From positions 3,038,001-3,102,000 of the forward strand of contig OY969786.1 in the NCBI GenBank assembly GCA_963703075.1: a stretch of 64,000 nucleotides of DNA, read 5' to 3'. The notes under the pieces were generated by a model. The model saw nothing but the letters and a program-made list of their open reading frames with translations. It had not been told where the DNA came from and did not search any database. The first letter of the stretch is position 1; the number at the start of each line of letters is the position of its first letter. Source of the DNA: Korobacter sp963703075 (GTDB lineage Bacteria > Acidobacteriota > Terriglobia > Terriglobales > Acidobacteriaceae). Shown piece after piece: positions 53,973 through 62,121 of this stretch. A program made the translations under genes and the position numbers.

Positions 53973-55087
53973 CGCCCCATCTCCTTGCAGATTTCCTCTA
54001 ACTGTTGCGCACGATGTTTGCACGTGTGGCGGGCACGCACGGTCTGCAACCCGTTTTCGCTGAGCTGCCGGCGCGCCTCGTCGTCGCCGAGTAGATGGAT
54101 CAACTCCTCGGTCATAGCCGCTCCATCCGGCACGACAACATAGTCTTCCCCAGGACGGAACATGTGCTCTTCATCGCTCCACGGTGAACAGACCAGCGGC
54201 GCGCCGCAGGCCAACGCCTCGAAGACGCGTATGGTCGGGATACCGCTCAGACCATTGGCGTACTCTCGCCGCGGGACATGCAGGGCAACGCAACTTTGCG
54301 AGAATGCCCGGGGTGCGGAGAGATTCGGCAGATAACCTTCATAATCAATACCCGCCACTCGTAAGGTTTCGAGCGCGATCTCCGGATACCGTACGCCATG
54401 CACTTTGAATTTGCGGTCCTGGAGCTCGGTTGCGGGTTGCACCAGGAACTCGAGCAGCTCGCGCGTACGCTCGTCGTCGCCCCAGTTCCCGACCCATAAG
54501 ACGTCCGTTGTCTTCTCAGTATCGATGGGATGGAAGTTTTCGATGTCCGCGCCTTCGTGAAAAGTCCAGACGTCGGGAATTCCGAAACCCTCACGGTAAA
54601 TTCGGGCGATCGGATCTCCGAAGGCGAGAACTCCGTCGAACAAGTGCAGCGGGAAACGAAGGATCTCGCCGGCCCGTGTATAGGCTCGATGATGGGTGTC
54701 GTGAAAGAGCGCGCGAAATCCGAATTGAGTTTTGCGTGCCAGGATGGCGGCGGCGACGCCAGGATCGTTCCACTCGTGCACGATCACGAAATCTGACTCA
54801 CGCAGTTCCTCATCGAGGAACTCTTCGAGGTTCTGATTGCGGTCGTAGAACCGCACGTCGAGCATGGGGAACTTCGTGCGGAACTGGTCGATGGAATCGG
54901 CGCCTCGGCCGCCTTCCTGGTTCACCAGGTTGGAAAGCGACCACGAACCGAGCTCTTCGTAGCAGCGGACGGAGTGCCCCAGGTTCACGAGTTCCCGCGC
55001 GAGACCACGCAGGAAATGCGCGTTGCCGTGGTTCCAATCGGAAGCCCACGAGTGCGCGAAAATGCGAAATTGGAAACCGCCGCTCAT
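53969..55087 (-). CDS. CgeB-like glycosyltransferase, paralogue 3
   Basis: 372 residues. N-terminus FRIFAHSWASDWNHGNAHFL then RGLARELVNLGHSV. The C-terminal block is PTIRVFEALACGAPLVCSPW, then MFRPGEDYVVV. It is most divergent from the other two paralogues in the middle. The start overlaps the stop of the GT4 gene upstream by four bases. Presumed sugar transferase in the same pathway. Confidence 0.8.
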   Translation of the reverse strand: MSGGFQFRIFAHSWASDWNHGNAHFLRGLARELVNLGHSVRCYEELGSWSLSNLVNQEGGRGADSIDQFRTKFPMLDVRFYDRNQNLEEFLDEELRESDFVIVHEWNDPGVAAAILARKTQFGFRALFHDTHHRAYTRAGEILRFPLHLFDGVLAFGDPIARIYREGFGIPDVWTFHEGADIENFHPIDTEKTTDVLWVGNWGDDERTRELLEFLVQPATELQDRKFKVHGVRYPEIALETLRVAGIDYEGYLPNLSAPRAFSQSCVALHVPRREYANGLSGIPTIRVFEALACGAPLVCSPWSDEEHMFRPGEDYVVVPDGAAMTEELIHLLGDDEARRQLSENGLQTVRARHTCKHRAQQLEEICKEMGR

Positions 55088-56190
55088 GCTGCCTGCGTAC
55101 GCGCTCCCAGTTTCAGGTATAGGTTCATGTACTCATCCACCATGCGATCGGCATTGAAATACTGCCGGGCTCGATTGTAGGCCAGGTTCGCATGCGTCAG
55201 ACGAAGCGTGCGATCGGACGCAAGCCGATTGAGCACCTCGAACAACGACTCCGAATCACCGTTGAAGTAACACGCAGCGTCTCCCCAGATTTCGCGGAAG
55301 CTCGGAAGATCGTTGGCGACGATGGCGCATCGCGATAATGCTGCTTCCAACGGCGCAAGTCCAAAAGGCTCGTACCGCGAAGTCGCCGCATAAATGGCTG
55401 CTTTGCCGTATAAATGGCGCAATTGTCCTTCGGACTGTGGGCCAAGCACATGCACCCGCGAGCGATCGATAAATGCAAATGGCGAGCCTTCACGAAAAAC
55501 TTCGTCGGGATGCTGCTCTGTGCCGGCAATCGTGATCGGCATTGAAGCTTGCCCATGCAAGAGCAGGGCGGCCTGCTTCCCTGCATCCCACAGCCTTCCA
55601 ACCGAAACGATACTCTCCTGCTTCGAGATGTGCGGATTGAAAAGGCCGGGCGAGCGGCCGTTGTAAACCACAGTGCCGAGGCGAGGCTCGCAATAATAGC
55701 GGCGAACGTTGTCGAGCATCCATCGCGAAGGCGCGACCACGGCGGTGGCCTGCTCCAGTCCCTTGTGCACAACCTCGCGATACCAGGTCATCCAGGGAAC
55801 ATCCTGCGGAACTTCGCCCTTCACGGAAGCCCACCAGCTCACCACGTCGCTGTGCGCCGCCACGATCTTGGGGATTTCGACATCCAGGGCACCATACGCA
55901 AACTGGTTGAGGTGGAGGAGATCAGGATGCACTTCGTCGATGATCGACTTGAGAAAATCCGAGGACGCTTCCAGGTCTTCCTGGGCTTCCTGCATCCACT
56001 CCAGGCGAAAGGCGGTGGCGCGGAAGTCGACATTCCTGATACCTTCCAGCCACTCGGTTTGCGCCGGCGTCGGAATCTCTCCGAAGCTCACGAGGGTAAC
56101 GCGCACGCCCCGGCGCACCAGTCCCGTCACCAGTTCCCGGGTGTAGGTCCAGACCCCGCCGATTGTGTCTGCCGTGACCAGCACGTGCAT
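55084..56190 (-). CDS. GT4-family glycosyltransferase
   Basis: 368 residues, GT-B fold: MHVLVTADTIGGVWTYTREL at the N-terminus, IVSVGRLWDAGKQAALLLHG in the middle and YEPFGLAPLEAALSRCAIVA as the E-x7-E motif. It follows the epimerase gene by 15 bases and overlaps paralogue 3. The sequence HSDVVSWWASVKGEVP suggests a specific acceptor pocket but gives no identity. Confidence 0.88.
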   Translation of the reverse strand: MHVLVTADTIGGVWTYTRELVTGLVRRGVRVTLVSFGEIPTPAQTEWLEGIRNVDFRATAFRLEWMQEAQEDLEASSDFLKSIIDEVHPDLLHLNQFAYGALDVEIPKIVAAHSDVVSWWASVKGEVPQDVPWMTWYREVVHKGLEQATAVVAPSRWMLDNVRRYYCEPRLGTVVYNGRSPGLFNPHISKQESIVSVGRLWDAGKQAALLLHGQASMPITIAGTEQHPDEVFREGSPFAFIDRSRVHVLGPQSEGQLRHLYGKAAIYAATSRYEPFGLAPLEAALSRCAIVANDLPSFREIWGDAACYFNGDSESLFEVLNRLASDRTLRLTHANLAYNRARQYFNADRMVDEYMNLYLKLGARTQAA

Positions 56191-56205
56191 GGCCGCGAAA
56201 TTCTC

Positions 56206-57324
56206 CTAGCTCGTCAATCCGTAGGTAGCCAGTTGCTGGGTTGCGTCGGAAACGCGATCTGTGGCCGACTGCGAACGCAACCACTCCACTAATTCTCCAA
56301 TGCCATCCGCAAATTGGTGCTGTGGCTCATAGCCCAGAACGCGTCGCGCTAGCCGGATGTCCGCAAAACAATGACGGATGTCGCCGGCGCGATACTTTCC
56401 CGTGATCTCAGGACTCACGCGCACGCCAAGGGCAGCCGCCAGCGTGTCTGCCACCTGCGCGATTGAGACCGGAGAGCCGGACCCTATATTGATCGCCAGG
56501 CCGTTGGCTTCTTCGCGTTGAAGCGCCAGCAGGTTGGCGCGCACGATATCGTGGACGCTGACAAAATCGCGCTGCTGTTCGCCGTCTTCAAACACCATCG
56601 GGGCACGCTGATTGAGCAAGCGCGATGCAAAGATCGCAGCGACCCCCGTGTATGGATTGGAGAGTGCCTGGCGCGTACCGTAGATATTGAAATACCGCAA
56701 GGCTACAACAGGCAGCCCATACGTTCGACCGAATAAAAGACAAATCTCTTCCTGGTCTTTTTTCGACAGCGCATAGACCGAAGTGCACTGCAACGGCTTC
56801 CCTTCATCGGTCGCTACCGGGACCAGCTCCGCGTTACATTCGGGACAGCGTGTTTCCCATTGTCTATTCTTGAGCTGCTCGATGGGCCGCGGCGATGGAG
56901 CGACCTCCCCGTGCTGCGCGCACTTGTACTTGCCTTCTCCGTAAATCGACATCGAAGAGGCGACGATCAGCTTCTCGAGATTTGCCTTGGTGTCGAGGAT
57001 TGCCTGCAGCAAATTGGCGGTGCCTTGCGTGTTGGCGCCCATGTAGTGCGCGATCTCGTACATCGACTGGCCGACGCCGACGGCGGCTGCCTTGTGGAAC
57101 ACCACATCGACGTCCGTCAATACGCTGCGCACCGCGTCCAAGTCCCGCATATCCCCTTGCACGAACTCGACGTTCTTTGACAGGTACGAAGGCAATCCAT
57201 CGGAATGTACCTGCGGAGACAGACTGTCGAATACCCGCACCTCGTGGCCCTCGCGCAGCAATGCATCTACGAGGTGCGAACCCACGAAGCCGGCGCCGCC
57301 TGTGACCAGCACACGCTTGCTCAT
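56206..57324 (-). CDS. NAD-dependent sugar-nucleotide epimerase/dehydratase with a CxxH-CxxC insert
   Basis: 372 residues from the ATG at 57324. Extended SDR fold: NAD loop TGGAGFVGSHLVDAL, catalytic ASSMSIYGEG (Ser) and SVYALSKKDQEE (YxxxK), and the nucleotide-sugar segment RYFNIYGTRQALSNPYTG. Between the Ser and Tyr motifs lies an insert of about 50 residues with CAQH and CPEC, a likely zinc-binding ribbon that is uncommon in this family. It probably makes a UDP- or GDP-sugar for the adjacent glycosyltransferases. It overlaps the glycoside hydrolase stop by four bases. Confidence 0.85.
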   Translation of the reverse strand: MSKRVLVTGGAGFVGSHLVDALLREGHEVRVFDSLSPQVHSDGLPSYLSKNVEFVQGDMRDLDAVRSVLTDVDVVFHKAAAVGVGQSMYEIAHYMGANTQGTANLLQAILDTKANLEKLIVASSMSIYGEGKYKCAQHGEVAPSPRPIEQLKNRQWETRCPECNAELVPVATDEGKPLQCTSVYALSKKDQEEICLLFGRTYGLPVVALRYFNIYGTRQALSNPYTGVAAIFASRLLNQRAPMVFEDGEQQRDFVSVHDIVRANLLALQREEANGLAINIGSGSPVSIAQVADTLAAALGVRVSPEITGKYRAGDIRHCFADIRLARRVLGYEPQHQFADGIGELVEWLRSQSATDRVSDATQQLATYGLTS

Positions 57325-58241
57325 TTGGGACCCACTTTCACTTCCAGGTCTGTCGCTACCGGGCGAGGCGCGTAGCGGTTCACCGCCCAGCGCGCGAAGT
57401 CGGCAAACCCATTGGGATCTTTGGGAGGACTTGTATAGTGCGGCTGAATGCCAAGATGCTCCGGTGTGAAGCACAGCGTCATGGTGGTTGCGAACTCCTG
57501 CAATCCACTCATCTGCACATCAAACCAAGCCTCGGCATTGGGGCGATACCAATCTGCCCAACTCACGCCTGTACGAAGATGTTCCACACCTAACTTACGC
57601 AGCCATTCGATGCCGGACTCGAGGCGGTGATCCTCAAAATGAAACCACTGGCAGATGCCCATGCCTTGCGGGAAACTTTGCGCGGCAGGTTTCGGTGAGC
57701 CGTCTTCGCGCAGCAAACCCATGTAATAGTGCCGATAATAGGAGCTGCCTTCCGCTTCCTTGTGGCGCGTAGTCGCAGACCACTGTGCGGGAAGATCGAA
57801 GAGGCTGTACCAATACACGCGGTCGACCACGGGAAGCAGAAGCTCGGCTGTCTTCCGCATTCCCCACTCCTGCACCTCTTCCGCACCGAACGATGAGGCG
57901 CCAACTTCGCTCACCCACACGGGCTTGCTCGTCACTGCGCGGATCTCATCGATCTTCCTGGGCCACTCGTGAATGCTCCAGTGGTTCCAATCCAAGGGAA
58001 ACCCGTGCACGGCCACTACGTCCACGGCGTCCACCGCGCCATGGCCGGAGAGGAGTTCGATGAAATGCGGGTCAATGGGCGAGATCCCGCCCAGGATGAT
58101 TTTTAACTCAGGGTTGATTTCGCGGATCGCGCGCGCCGCGGCGATCGTCATCTCCGCGAAAATCTTCCACTCCGGATCGATTTTGAAATCCCAATGCGAA
58201 AGGTTATTGGGTTCATTCCAGAGCATAACTGCTTCTACCAT
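57321..58241 (-). CDS. Clan-A glycoside hydrolase-like protein, apparently circularly permuted
   Basis: 306 residues. It opens directly with MVEAVMLWNEPNN (acid/base Glu10, normally on strand 4 of the TIM barrel) and has VWVSEVGASSFG (nucleophile Glu112, strand 7), then YYMGLLREDGSPKPAA (strand 8). Only after that, at about 195-290, comes LRKLGVEHLRTGVSWADWYR and TLCFTPEHLGI, which look like strands 1 to 3. Start (GAGG nine bases upstream) and stop (overlap with the epimerase start) are both firm, so this is not a fusion or truncation artefact by sequence. Nearest types are GH39/GH5-like beta-glycosidases. No signal peptide. Confidence 0.7.
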   Translation of the reverse strand: MVEAVMLWNEPNNLSHWDFKIDPEWKIFAEMTIAAARAIREINPELKIILGGISPIDPHFIELLSGHGAVDAVDVVAVHGFPLDWNHWSIHEWPRKIDEIRAVTSKPVWVSEVGASSFGAEEVQEWGMRKTAELLLPVVDRVYWYSLFDLPAQWSATTRHKEAEGSSYYRHYYMGLLREDGSPKPAAQSFPQGMGICQWFHFEDHRLESGIEWLRKLGVEHLRTGVSWADWYRPNAEAWFDVQMSGLQEFATTMTLCFTPEHLGIQPHYTSPPKDPNGFADFARWAVNRYAPRPVATDLEVKVGPK

Positions 58242-58293
58242 GCAAATTCCTCATGTCCGGGATGTGACGCGGTTTGCATCGGAAGCGAGATCC

Positions 58294-59076
58294 TTACAAC
58301 GTGCCCGCGAGTTCGTGGTCGAGGATATATTTCCCATCCTCCCGCCGCGAAGTGCGAGGTTCGCAGATCCACGTCTCCGACTCCGGATGATCCTTGATTT
58401 CCAGTCCCGAGCTGCGCAACATTGCCTCGGCAGCTCCGCGATTTGGAATCCACCAGTTGGTGGGATCGTCGGCATATCGGTTTTCGATGAAATACATTTG
58501 CGGAAAATCAGGGTCGGAAAAGATCTCTTTGTTCCAGAAGTGATAATTGCTTTCCACCTCTTTCGCCAGCTCGGAGCCACGGATCATGGTTTGGAAAATC
58601 AATGATTTTCCAACTTTCTTGATGATCTTATCGAGCGCGAAGAGGGGATAACGAAGGTGATAGAAAACACCCATAAAGAAGACGAAGTCGAATTGTCCTT
58701 CGATCGCGTCGACGTCATAGACGGAGCGTTTTTCGAACTCGATGTCCAGTCCGAGCGTCTGTGCTGCGAACTGTGCCTGGCTCAGGTAGCGATCATCCAC
58801 GTCAATGCCGAGTACCCGCCCGGCGCCGCGCTGCTTCATTTGGATGGAGTAGAAGCCGCCATTGCACCCAATGTCGAGCACCGTCGCGCCGGCGAGGTCC
58901 TGCGGAATCGAAGTCTGTATGTGCTTCCATTTCACGTTGGGAAAATCGCCGAGAAAATGGTGGGGAGCCGTGCGCACGCCATGAAGGTCGAGGTTATGAA
59001 ACCATTCCCCCAACTCCCCGATGCGGCGCGTCAGCTGACTGCGATCGACGTCTTGAACTCGCGGTGTTGTCGCCAT
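58294..59076 (-). CDS. SAM-dependent methyltransferase of a glycosyltransferase-linked type
   Basis: 260 residues from the ATG at 59076; a TTG six codons earlier is possible and no clear ribosome-binding site decides. Class I Rossmann methyltransferase: GATVLDIGCNGGFYSIQMKQ, acidic LGIDVDDRYL, FDFVFFMGVFYHLRYPLFAL. It resembles the CmoB-like group and the family named TIGR04290 (Rta_06860), which as I recall occurs beside glycosyltransferases. First gene of the glycan operon by position. It may methylate a sugar or the aglycone; inference only. Confidence 0.78.
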   Translation of the reverse strand: MATTPRVQDVDRSQLTRRIGELGEWFHNLDLHGVRTAPHHFLGDFPNVKWKHIQTSIPQDLAGATVLDIGCNGGFYSIQMKQRGAGRVLGIDVDDRYLSQAQFAAQTLGLDIEFEKRSVYDVDAIEGQFDFVFFMGVFYHLRYPLFALDKIIKKVGKSLIFQTMIRGSELAKEVESNYHFWNKEIFSDPDFPQMYFIENRYADDPTNWWIPNRGAAEAMLRSSGLEIKDHPESETWICEPRTSRREDGKYILDHELAGTL

Positions 59077-59287
59077 GATTGCAGGGAAACCCAATCTCCA
59101 AAAGGGTTTAGAGTCGGAAGCAGGTATGTACGTTGCCTATTGTAGACAAATGGAGACGGCGAGGCGAGCCGTAAGGGGCTCTCGAAACGGCAACCGGTGG
59201 CAGAAGAGAAGGGGTTGATGCGACGGCACGCAGCTCAGTGCGATAAGGCCCGGCTGCGGAACCACGTGCCGCTTGCGCCGGTCCGGC

Positions 59288-59434
59288 CTAGACCGTCCGG
59301 CGGCCTGTTATCAGATTAATCACCGCCACCACGATGGCAATGACCAGGAGAATGTGGATCAAGCTGCCAGCAATGTGGAAGCTCCAACCCAGTAGCCAGA
59401 GAATGAGCAGAATCGCAAAGATAGTCCAAAGCAT
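59288..59434 (-). CDS. lmo0937-family small membrane protein
   Basis: 48 residues: two hydrophobic helices (MLWTIFAILLILWLLGWSFH and SLIHILLVIAIVVAVINLIT) and a short GRRTV tail. AGGTG lies seven bases upstream. It matches the small lmo0937 membrane family, often stress-induced, with unknown function. It sits between the signalling unit and the glycan operon. Confidence 0.8.
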   Translation of the reverse strand: MLWTIFAILLILWLLGWSFHIAGSLIHILLVIAIVVAVINLITGRRTV

Positions 59435-59513
59435 ATTGGTCACCTGAGCCAGGGGGAGCTGGCATTTTGTATGGGAAGCAATATGCCCTAATCCGGGTTG
59501 TCTCAGGCGATAA

Positions 59514-60002
59514 CTACTGGATTGTCTCGAAGCGGCCCCGCATCCTGGTTGCAAGTTGCTCGATGTCCCGAACCTTCTCCTCGACGAACGACGGGTTGTC
59601 GGGAGCGGAAAGAACGAGCTGTGCGGCGATGAGGATGCCAGTGATTTCGCCTTTCAAATCACTACGCAAGAGCGCTTCAGCCTGACGCACGGCGAGCCTT
59701 TTCTCCCGCTCGATGCGTGCCAGGGCGGAGCGCACCTCCGCCGTGATGCGCGCCGTGGCCATCAGGGCAGAATTCACGAACACCGGAACCGCGAGGCCTG
59801 CATTCCGAAGAATATTTTCCGGGACCTCCGGATCGGGATCAATCCCGGCTTGATCGAAAATGATCGCCGTATATTCTCCACTCCGGACCTGGTTCTTCGC
59901 CTTGGTCGCGTCCGCGCAGACTGCGGTGCGGATCTGGGTTGACTCTTCAATGGCAGCCGCACATGCGCCGCTGCGAGGAGATGCGCTTACAAATAGATTC
60001 AT
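59514..60002 (-). CDS. Receiver-like protein with helical tail, function unknown
   Basis: 162 residues from the ATG behind AAGGAAGG. The first about 110 residues resemble a degraded CheY fold: an Asp where the phosphoacceptor would be (TAIIFDQAGID), but no acidic pair after strand 1 (SASPRSG). The remainder is two long helices, with RSDLKGEITGILIAAQLVLS resembling a kinase phosphotransfer helix without the histidine. It lies 68 bases after the NtrC-type gene on the same strand. Possibly a regulatory adaptor of that activator; evidence is context only. Confidence 0.5.
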   Translation of the reverse strand: MNLFVSASPRSGACAAAIEESTQIRTAVCADATKAKNQVRSGEYTAIIFDQAGIDPDPEVPENILRNAGLAVPVFVNSALMATARITAEVRSALARIEREKRLAVRQAEALLRSDLKGEITGILIAAQLVLSAPDNPSFVEEKVRDIEQLATRMRGRFETIQ

Positions 60003-60070
60003 GGGGCCCTTCCTTGGGCGCGGACACAGCACGACCGTTCGCGCCGCGGATTCGATAATGTCGCCCGAGC

Positions 60071-61477
60071 CTAAACGGCCGAGCCGTACTCCTTGAGTTT
60101 GCGATAGAGGGTTGTCTTGCCGATTCCAAGCAGTCGAGCAGCCTCCAGCTTGTCGCCGTGCAGCCGCTCGATCGCCGCAAGAATCGCGTGCTTCTCCATC
60201 TCGGCAATCGGAACGATGCCATTGGTTGGAGCTGCCGCCAAGACGGGAGGTGCCTGCGCTGCCTGGGTCTGTATATGCCAGTTCTGAATGGTGGTTGGCA
60301 GGTCGCCCATATGAATTGTGGGACCGGTGGTCAGAGCACACGCACGATCAAGGCAGTTTTCCAACTCCCGCACGTTACCCGGCCAGTCATAAGCGAGCAT
60401 GAGCTTCAATGCTTCGTCGCTGATGTTGCGTTGGAAACCTGTGCCACGCTCGGCGCGCTCGAGGAAATGTCCTACCAGCAGCGGGATGTCCTGTTTGCGT
60501 TCGCGCAAGGGCGGAATGCGCAAGCTGAGAACATTGAGACGGAAATAAAGATCGCGCCGAAACGCTCCCTGTTGCACGGCTTGTTCCAAGTCGCGATTGG
60601 TCGCCGCCAGTATGCGCACATTGATCGGCACCGCCCGCGTGCCGCCCACCGGACGAATCTCTTTCTCCTGGAGCGCGCGCAGTAACTTCGATTGCAGATC
60701 GATCGGCAACTCTCCGATTTCATCGAGGAACACAGTTCCACCATCGGCCATCGCCAACAATCCTTGCTTGGAATGCTGCGCTCCGGTGAAGGCGCCCTTG
60801 ACGTAGCCGAACAGCTCGCTCTCGATAAGCGTCGGGACGAGTGAGCCGCAGTCGACCGGAATGAATGGCTTGTCTTTATAGGAGCCGGTAAAGTGCACGG
60901 CCCGCGCCACTACTTCTTTTCCGGTGCCGCTTTCACCCATGATCAATACCGGGTGGGTGCTGTTCGCAGCCTTGGTGATGATCCGGTAGAGACGTTCCAT
61001 GTCGGGCGCGCGACCAACCAATCCTCCGAAGCCGTGCCGCGCTTTCACCTGCTCGCGCAGCATGCGGTTTTCGGTGGTGATTTTCAAGTGTCCGGTGACG
61101 CGCTCAAGCAGTAACCGTAGCTCATCCATGTTGAAGGGCTTGGTCACATAATCGTAGGCCCCGTGCTTCATCGCCTGCACCGCGGACTGCACGGTTGCAT
61201 AACCGGTCACCACAATGACGACGATCTCGGGGCGGCGCTGTTTGATTTGCCGGAGCGCTTCCAGGCCGCCGATGCCGGGCAGACGAAGATCCAGCAGAAT
61301 GACGTCGATACTCGTGCTCTCGAGGATCTTGTAGGTTTGGTCGGCATTTTCTGCCGTGAAGGTTGAGAATCCGAGCGCCTGCGCAACGTCCCGGCATCCC
61401 TCCCGAACGATCCGTTCATCGTCCACTACGAGCAGATTCAAAAGGTTCGTTTCCGTGGCTGCTTCTTGTACCGTCAT
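60071..61477 (-). CDS. NtrC-family sigma-54-dependent response regulator
   Basis: 468 residues from the ATG at 61477. Receiver domain with the acidic pair D19-D20, phosphoacceptor D63 in LLDLRLPG, and the conserved Lys in VTKPF. The AAA+ domain has MGESGTGKEVVARAVH, the sigma-54 contact loop VKGAFTGA, and FLDEIGELPIDLQ. The C-terminal Fis helix-turn-helix is LEAARLLGIGKTTLYRKL. It activates sigma-54 promoters when phosphorylated. The kinase is not complete in this window: only a phosphotransfer-type fragment lies upstream (61567-61848). Target genes unknown. Confidence 0.93.
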   Translation of the reverse strand: MTVQEAATETNLLNLLVVDDERIVREGCRDVAQALGFSTFTAENADQTYKILESTSIDVILLDLRLPGIGGLEALRQIKQRRPEIVVIVVTGYATVQSAVQAMKHGAYDYVTKPFNMDELRLLLERVTGHLKITTENRMLREQVKARHGFGGLVGRAPDMERLYRIITKAANSTHPVLIMGESGTGKEVVARAVHFTGSYKDKPFIPVDCGSLVPTLIESELFGYVKGAFTGAQHSKQGLLAMADGGTVFLDEIGELPIDLQSKLLRALQEKEIRPVGGTRAVPINVRILAATNRDLEQAVQQGAFRRDLYFRLNVLSLRIPPLRERKQDIPLLVGHFLERAERGTGFQRNISDEALKLMLAYDWPGNVRELENCLDRACALTTGPTIHMGDLPTTIQNWHIQTQAAQAPPVLAAAPTNGIVPIAEMEKHAILAAIERLHGDKLEAARLLGIGKTTLYRKLKEYGSAV

Positions 61478-61566
61478 TTTTGTCCAACCGAACCGACGAC
61501 TCGCGTTCCCAAACGGGAATACAGGCAGTACGCCGGGGTCTCTTGGGACCCGATGTTCATCTGGCA

Positions 61567-61848
61567 TCAGTCTTCTCCACTTTTTTGTCCCAAACTAGGA
61601 CGAGCGTCACAGTCGTGTGTGCTGAGGCGGTAAATCATGGATTGGAGGTCGGTTACTAGGACGGCAGCGCGCTCGGCGCTTGATTCCACGTCACTTGCGT
61701 ACCGTCCGCCGCTTGCGGCGGGCGGTATGCAAGTCTTCAGGAGGCCGGCCGTGACTGCCAGGCCGGTGAGTACGTTGCTCAGATCATGCAGCAAACGCCG
61801 GACTTCCACGATCTGTTCCGCGAACTCGGAGCTGGCTGCTATCGGCAC
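61567..61848 (-). CDS. Kinase phosphotransfer-helix (DHp)-only protein
   Basis: 93 residues, GTG start. It contains VEVRRLLHDLSNVLTGLAVT, a histidine-kinase-like H-box with His21 and HDLSN, then a second helix (AERAAVLVTDLQSMIYRLS). No ATPase domain follows before the stop, so this is a lone phosphotransfer/dimerisation domain or a remnant of a larger kinase. The sequence between the helices includes a 42-bp palindrome. It is upstream of the NtrC-type gene on the same strand (89-base gap), so the two are probably partners. Confidence 0.6.
   Translation of the reverse strand: MPIAASSEFAEQIVEVRRLLHDLSNVLTGLAVTAGLLKTCIPPAASGGRYASDVESSAERAAVLVTDLQSMIYRLSTHDCDARPSLGQKSGED
61693..61734. repeat. 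42-bp near-perfect palindrome inside the DHp-only gene
   Basis: Arms of 20 bases (61693-61712 and 61715-61734) differ from perfect complementarity at only two positions, both G-T compatible in RNA, with a 2-base centre. It encodes part of the segment CIPPAASGGRYAS, between the two helices. Confidence 0.8.
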
Positions 61849-62076
61849 GCCGTGCTCTATTGCAGTCGTCGTACCAACGTTCCCACTCGAAGGTAAGTTG
61901 TTTATAAGGAGAGGTTTAGACGTAGATGCCGGAGAAATGGACGGATAAAACCCGGTTCGGTTTTGGGGCTGTTTCCGAACTAAAACGAGGCAAAATCGAG
62001 CAAATCTCGCTAAAAACAGCGGTTTGCGAATGGGACCATTCCGGGGCGAGCTTTCCCAAGAGCGAACCCAAGAGAA

Positions 62077-62098
62077 AAGCCGCTCCGAAGAGCGGCTT
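62077..62098 (-). terminator. Intrinsic terminator of the YCF48-like gene
   Basis: AAGCCGCTC-CGAA-GAGCGGCTT, 9-bp stem. On the minus strand it is followed by TTCTCTTGG after a TTTT run. It sits in an otherwise featureless 61849-62121 gap. Confidence 0.75.
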
Positions 62099-62121
62099 GG
62101 TGAAGGGTTGTTGTCTCCTTA

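Noticed and set aside
48309..59076. Capsule or O-antigen locus of the Wzx/Wzy or ABC type
   Set aside because: No flippase, polymerase, ABC exporter or initiating phosphoglycosyltransferase is present among the genes.
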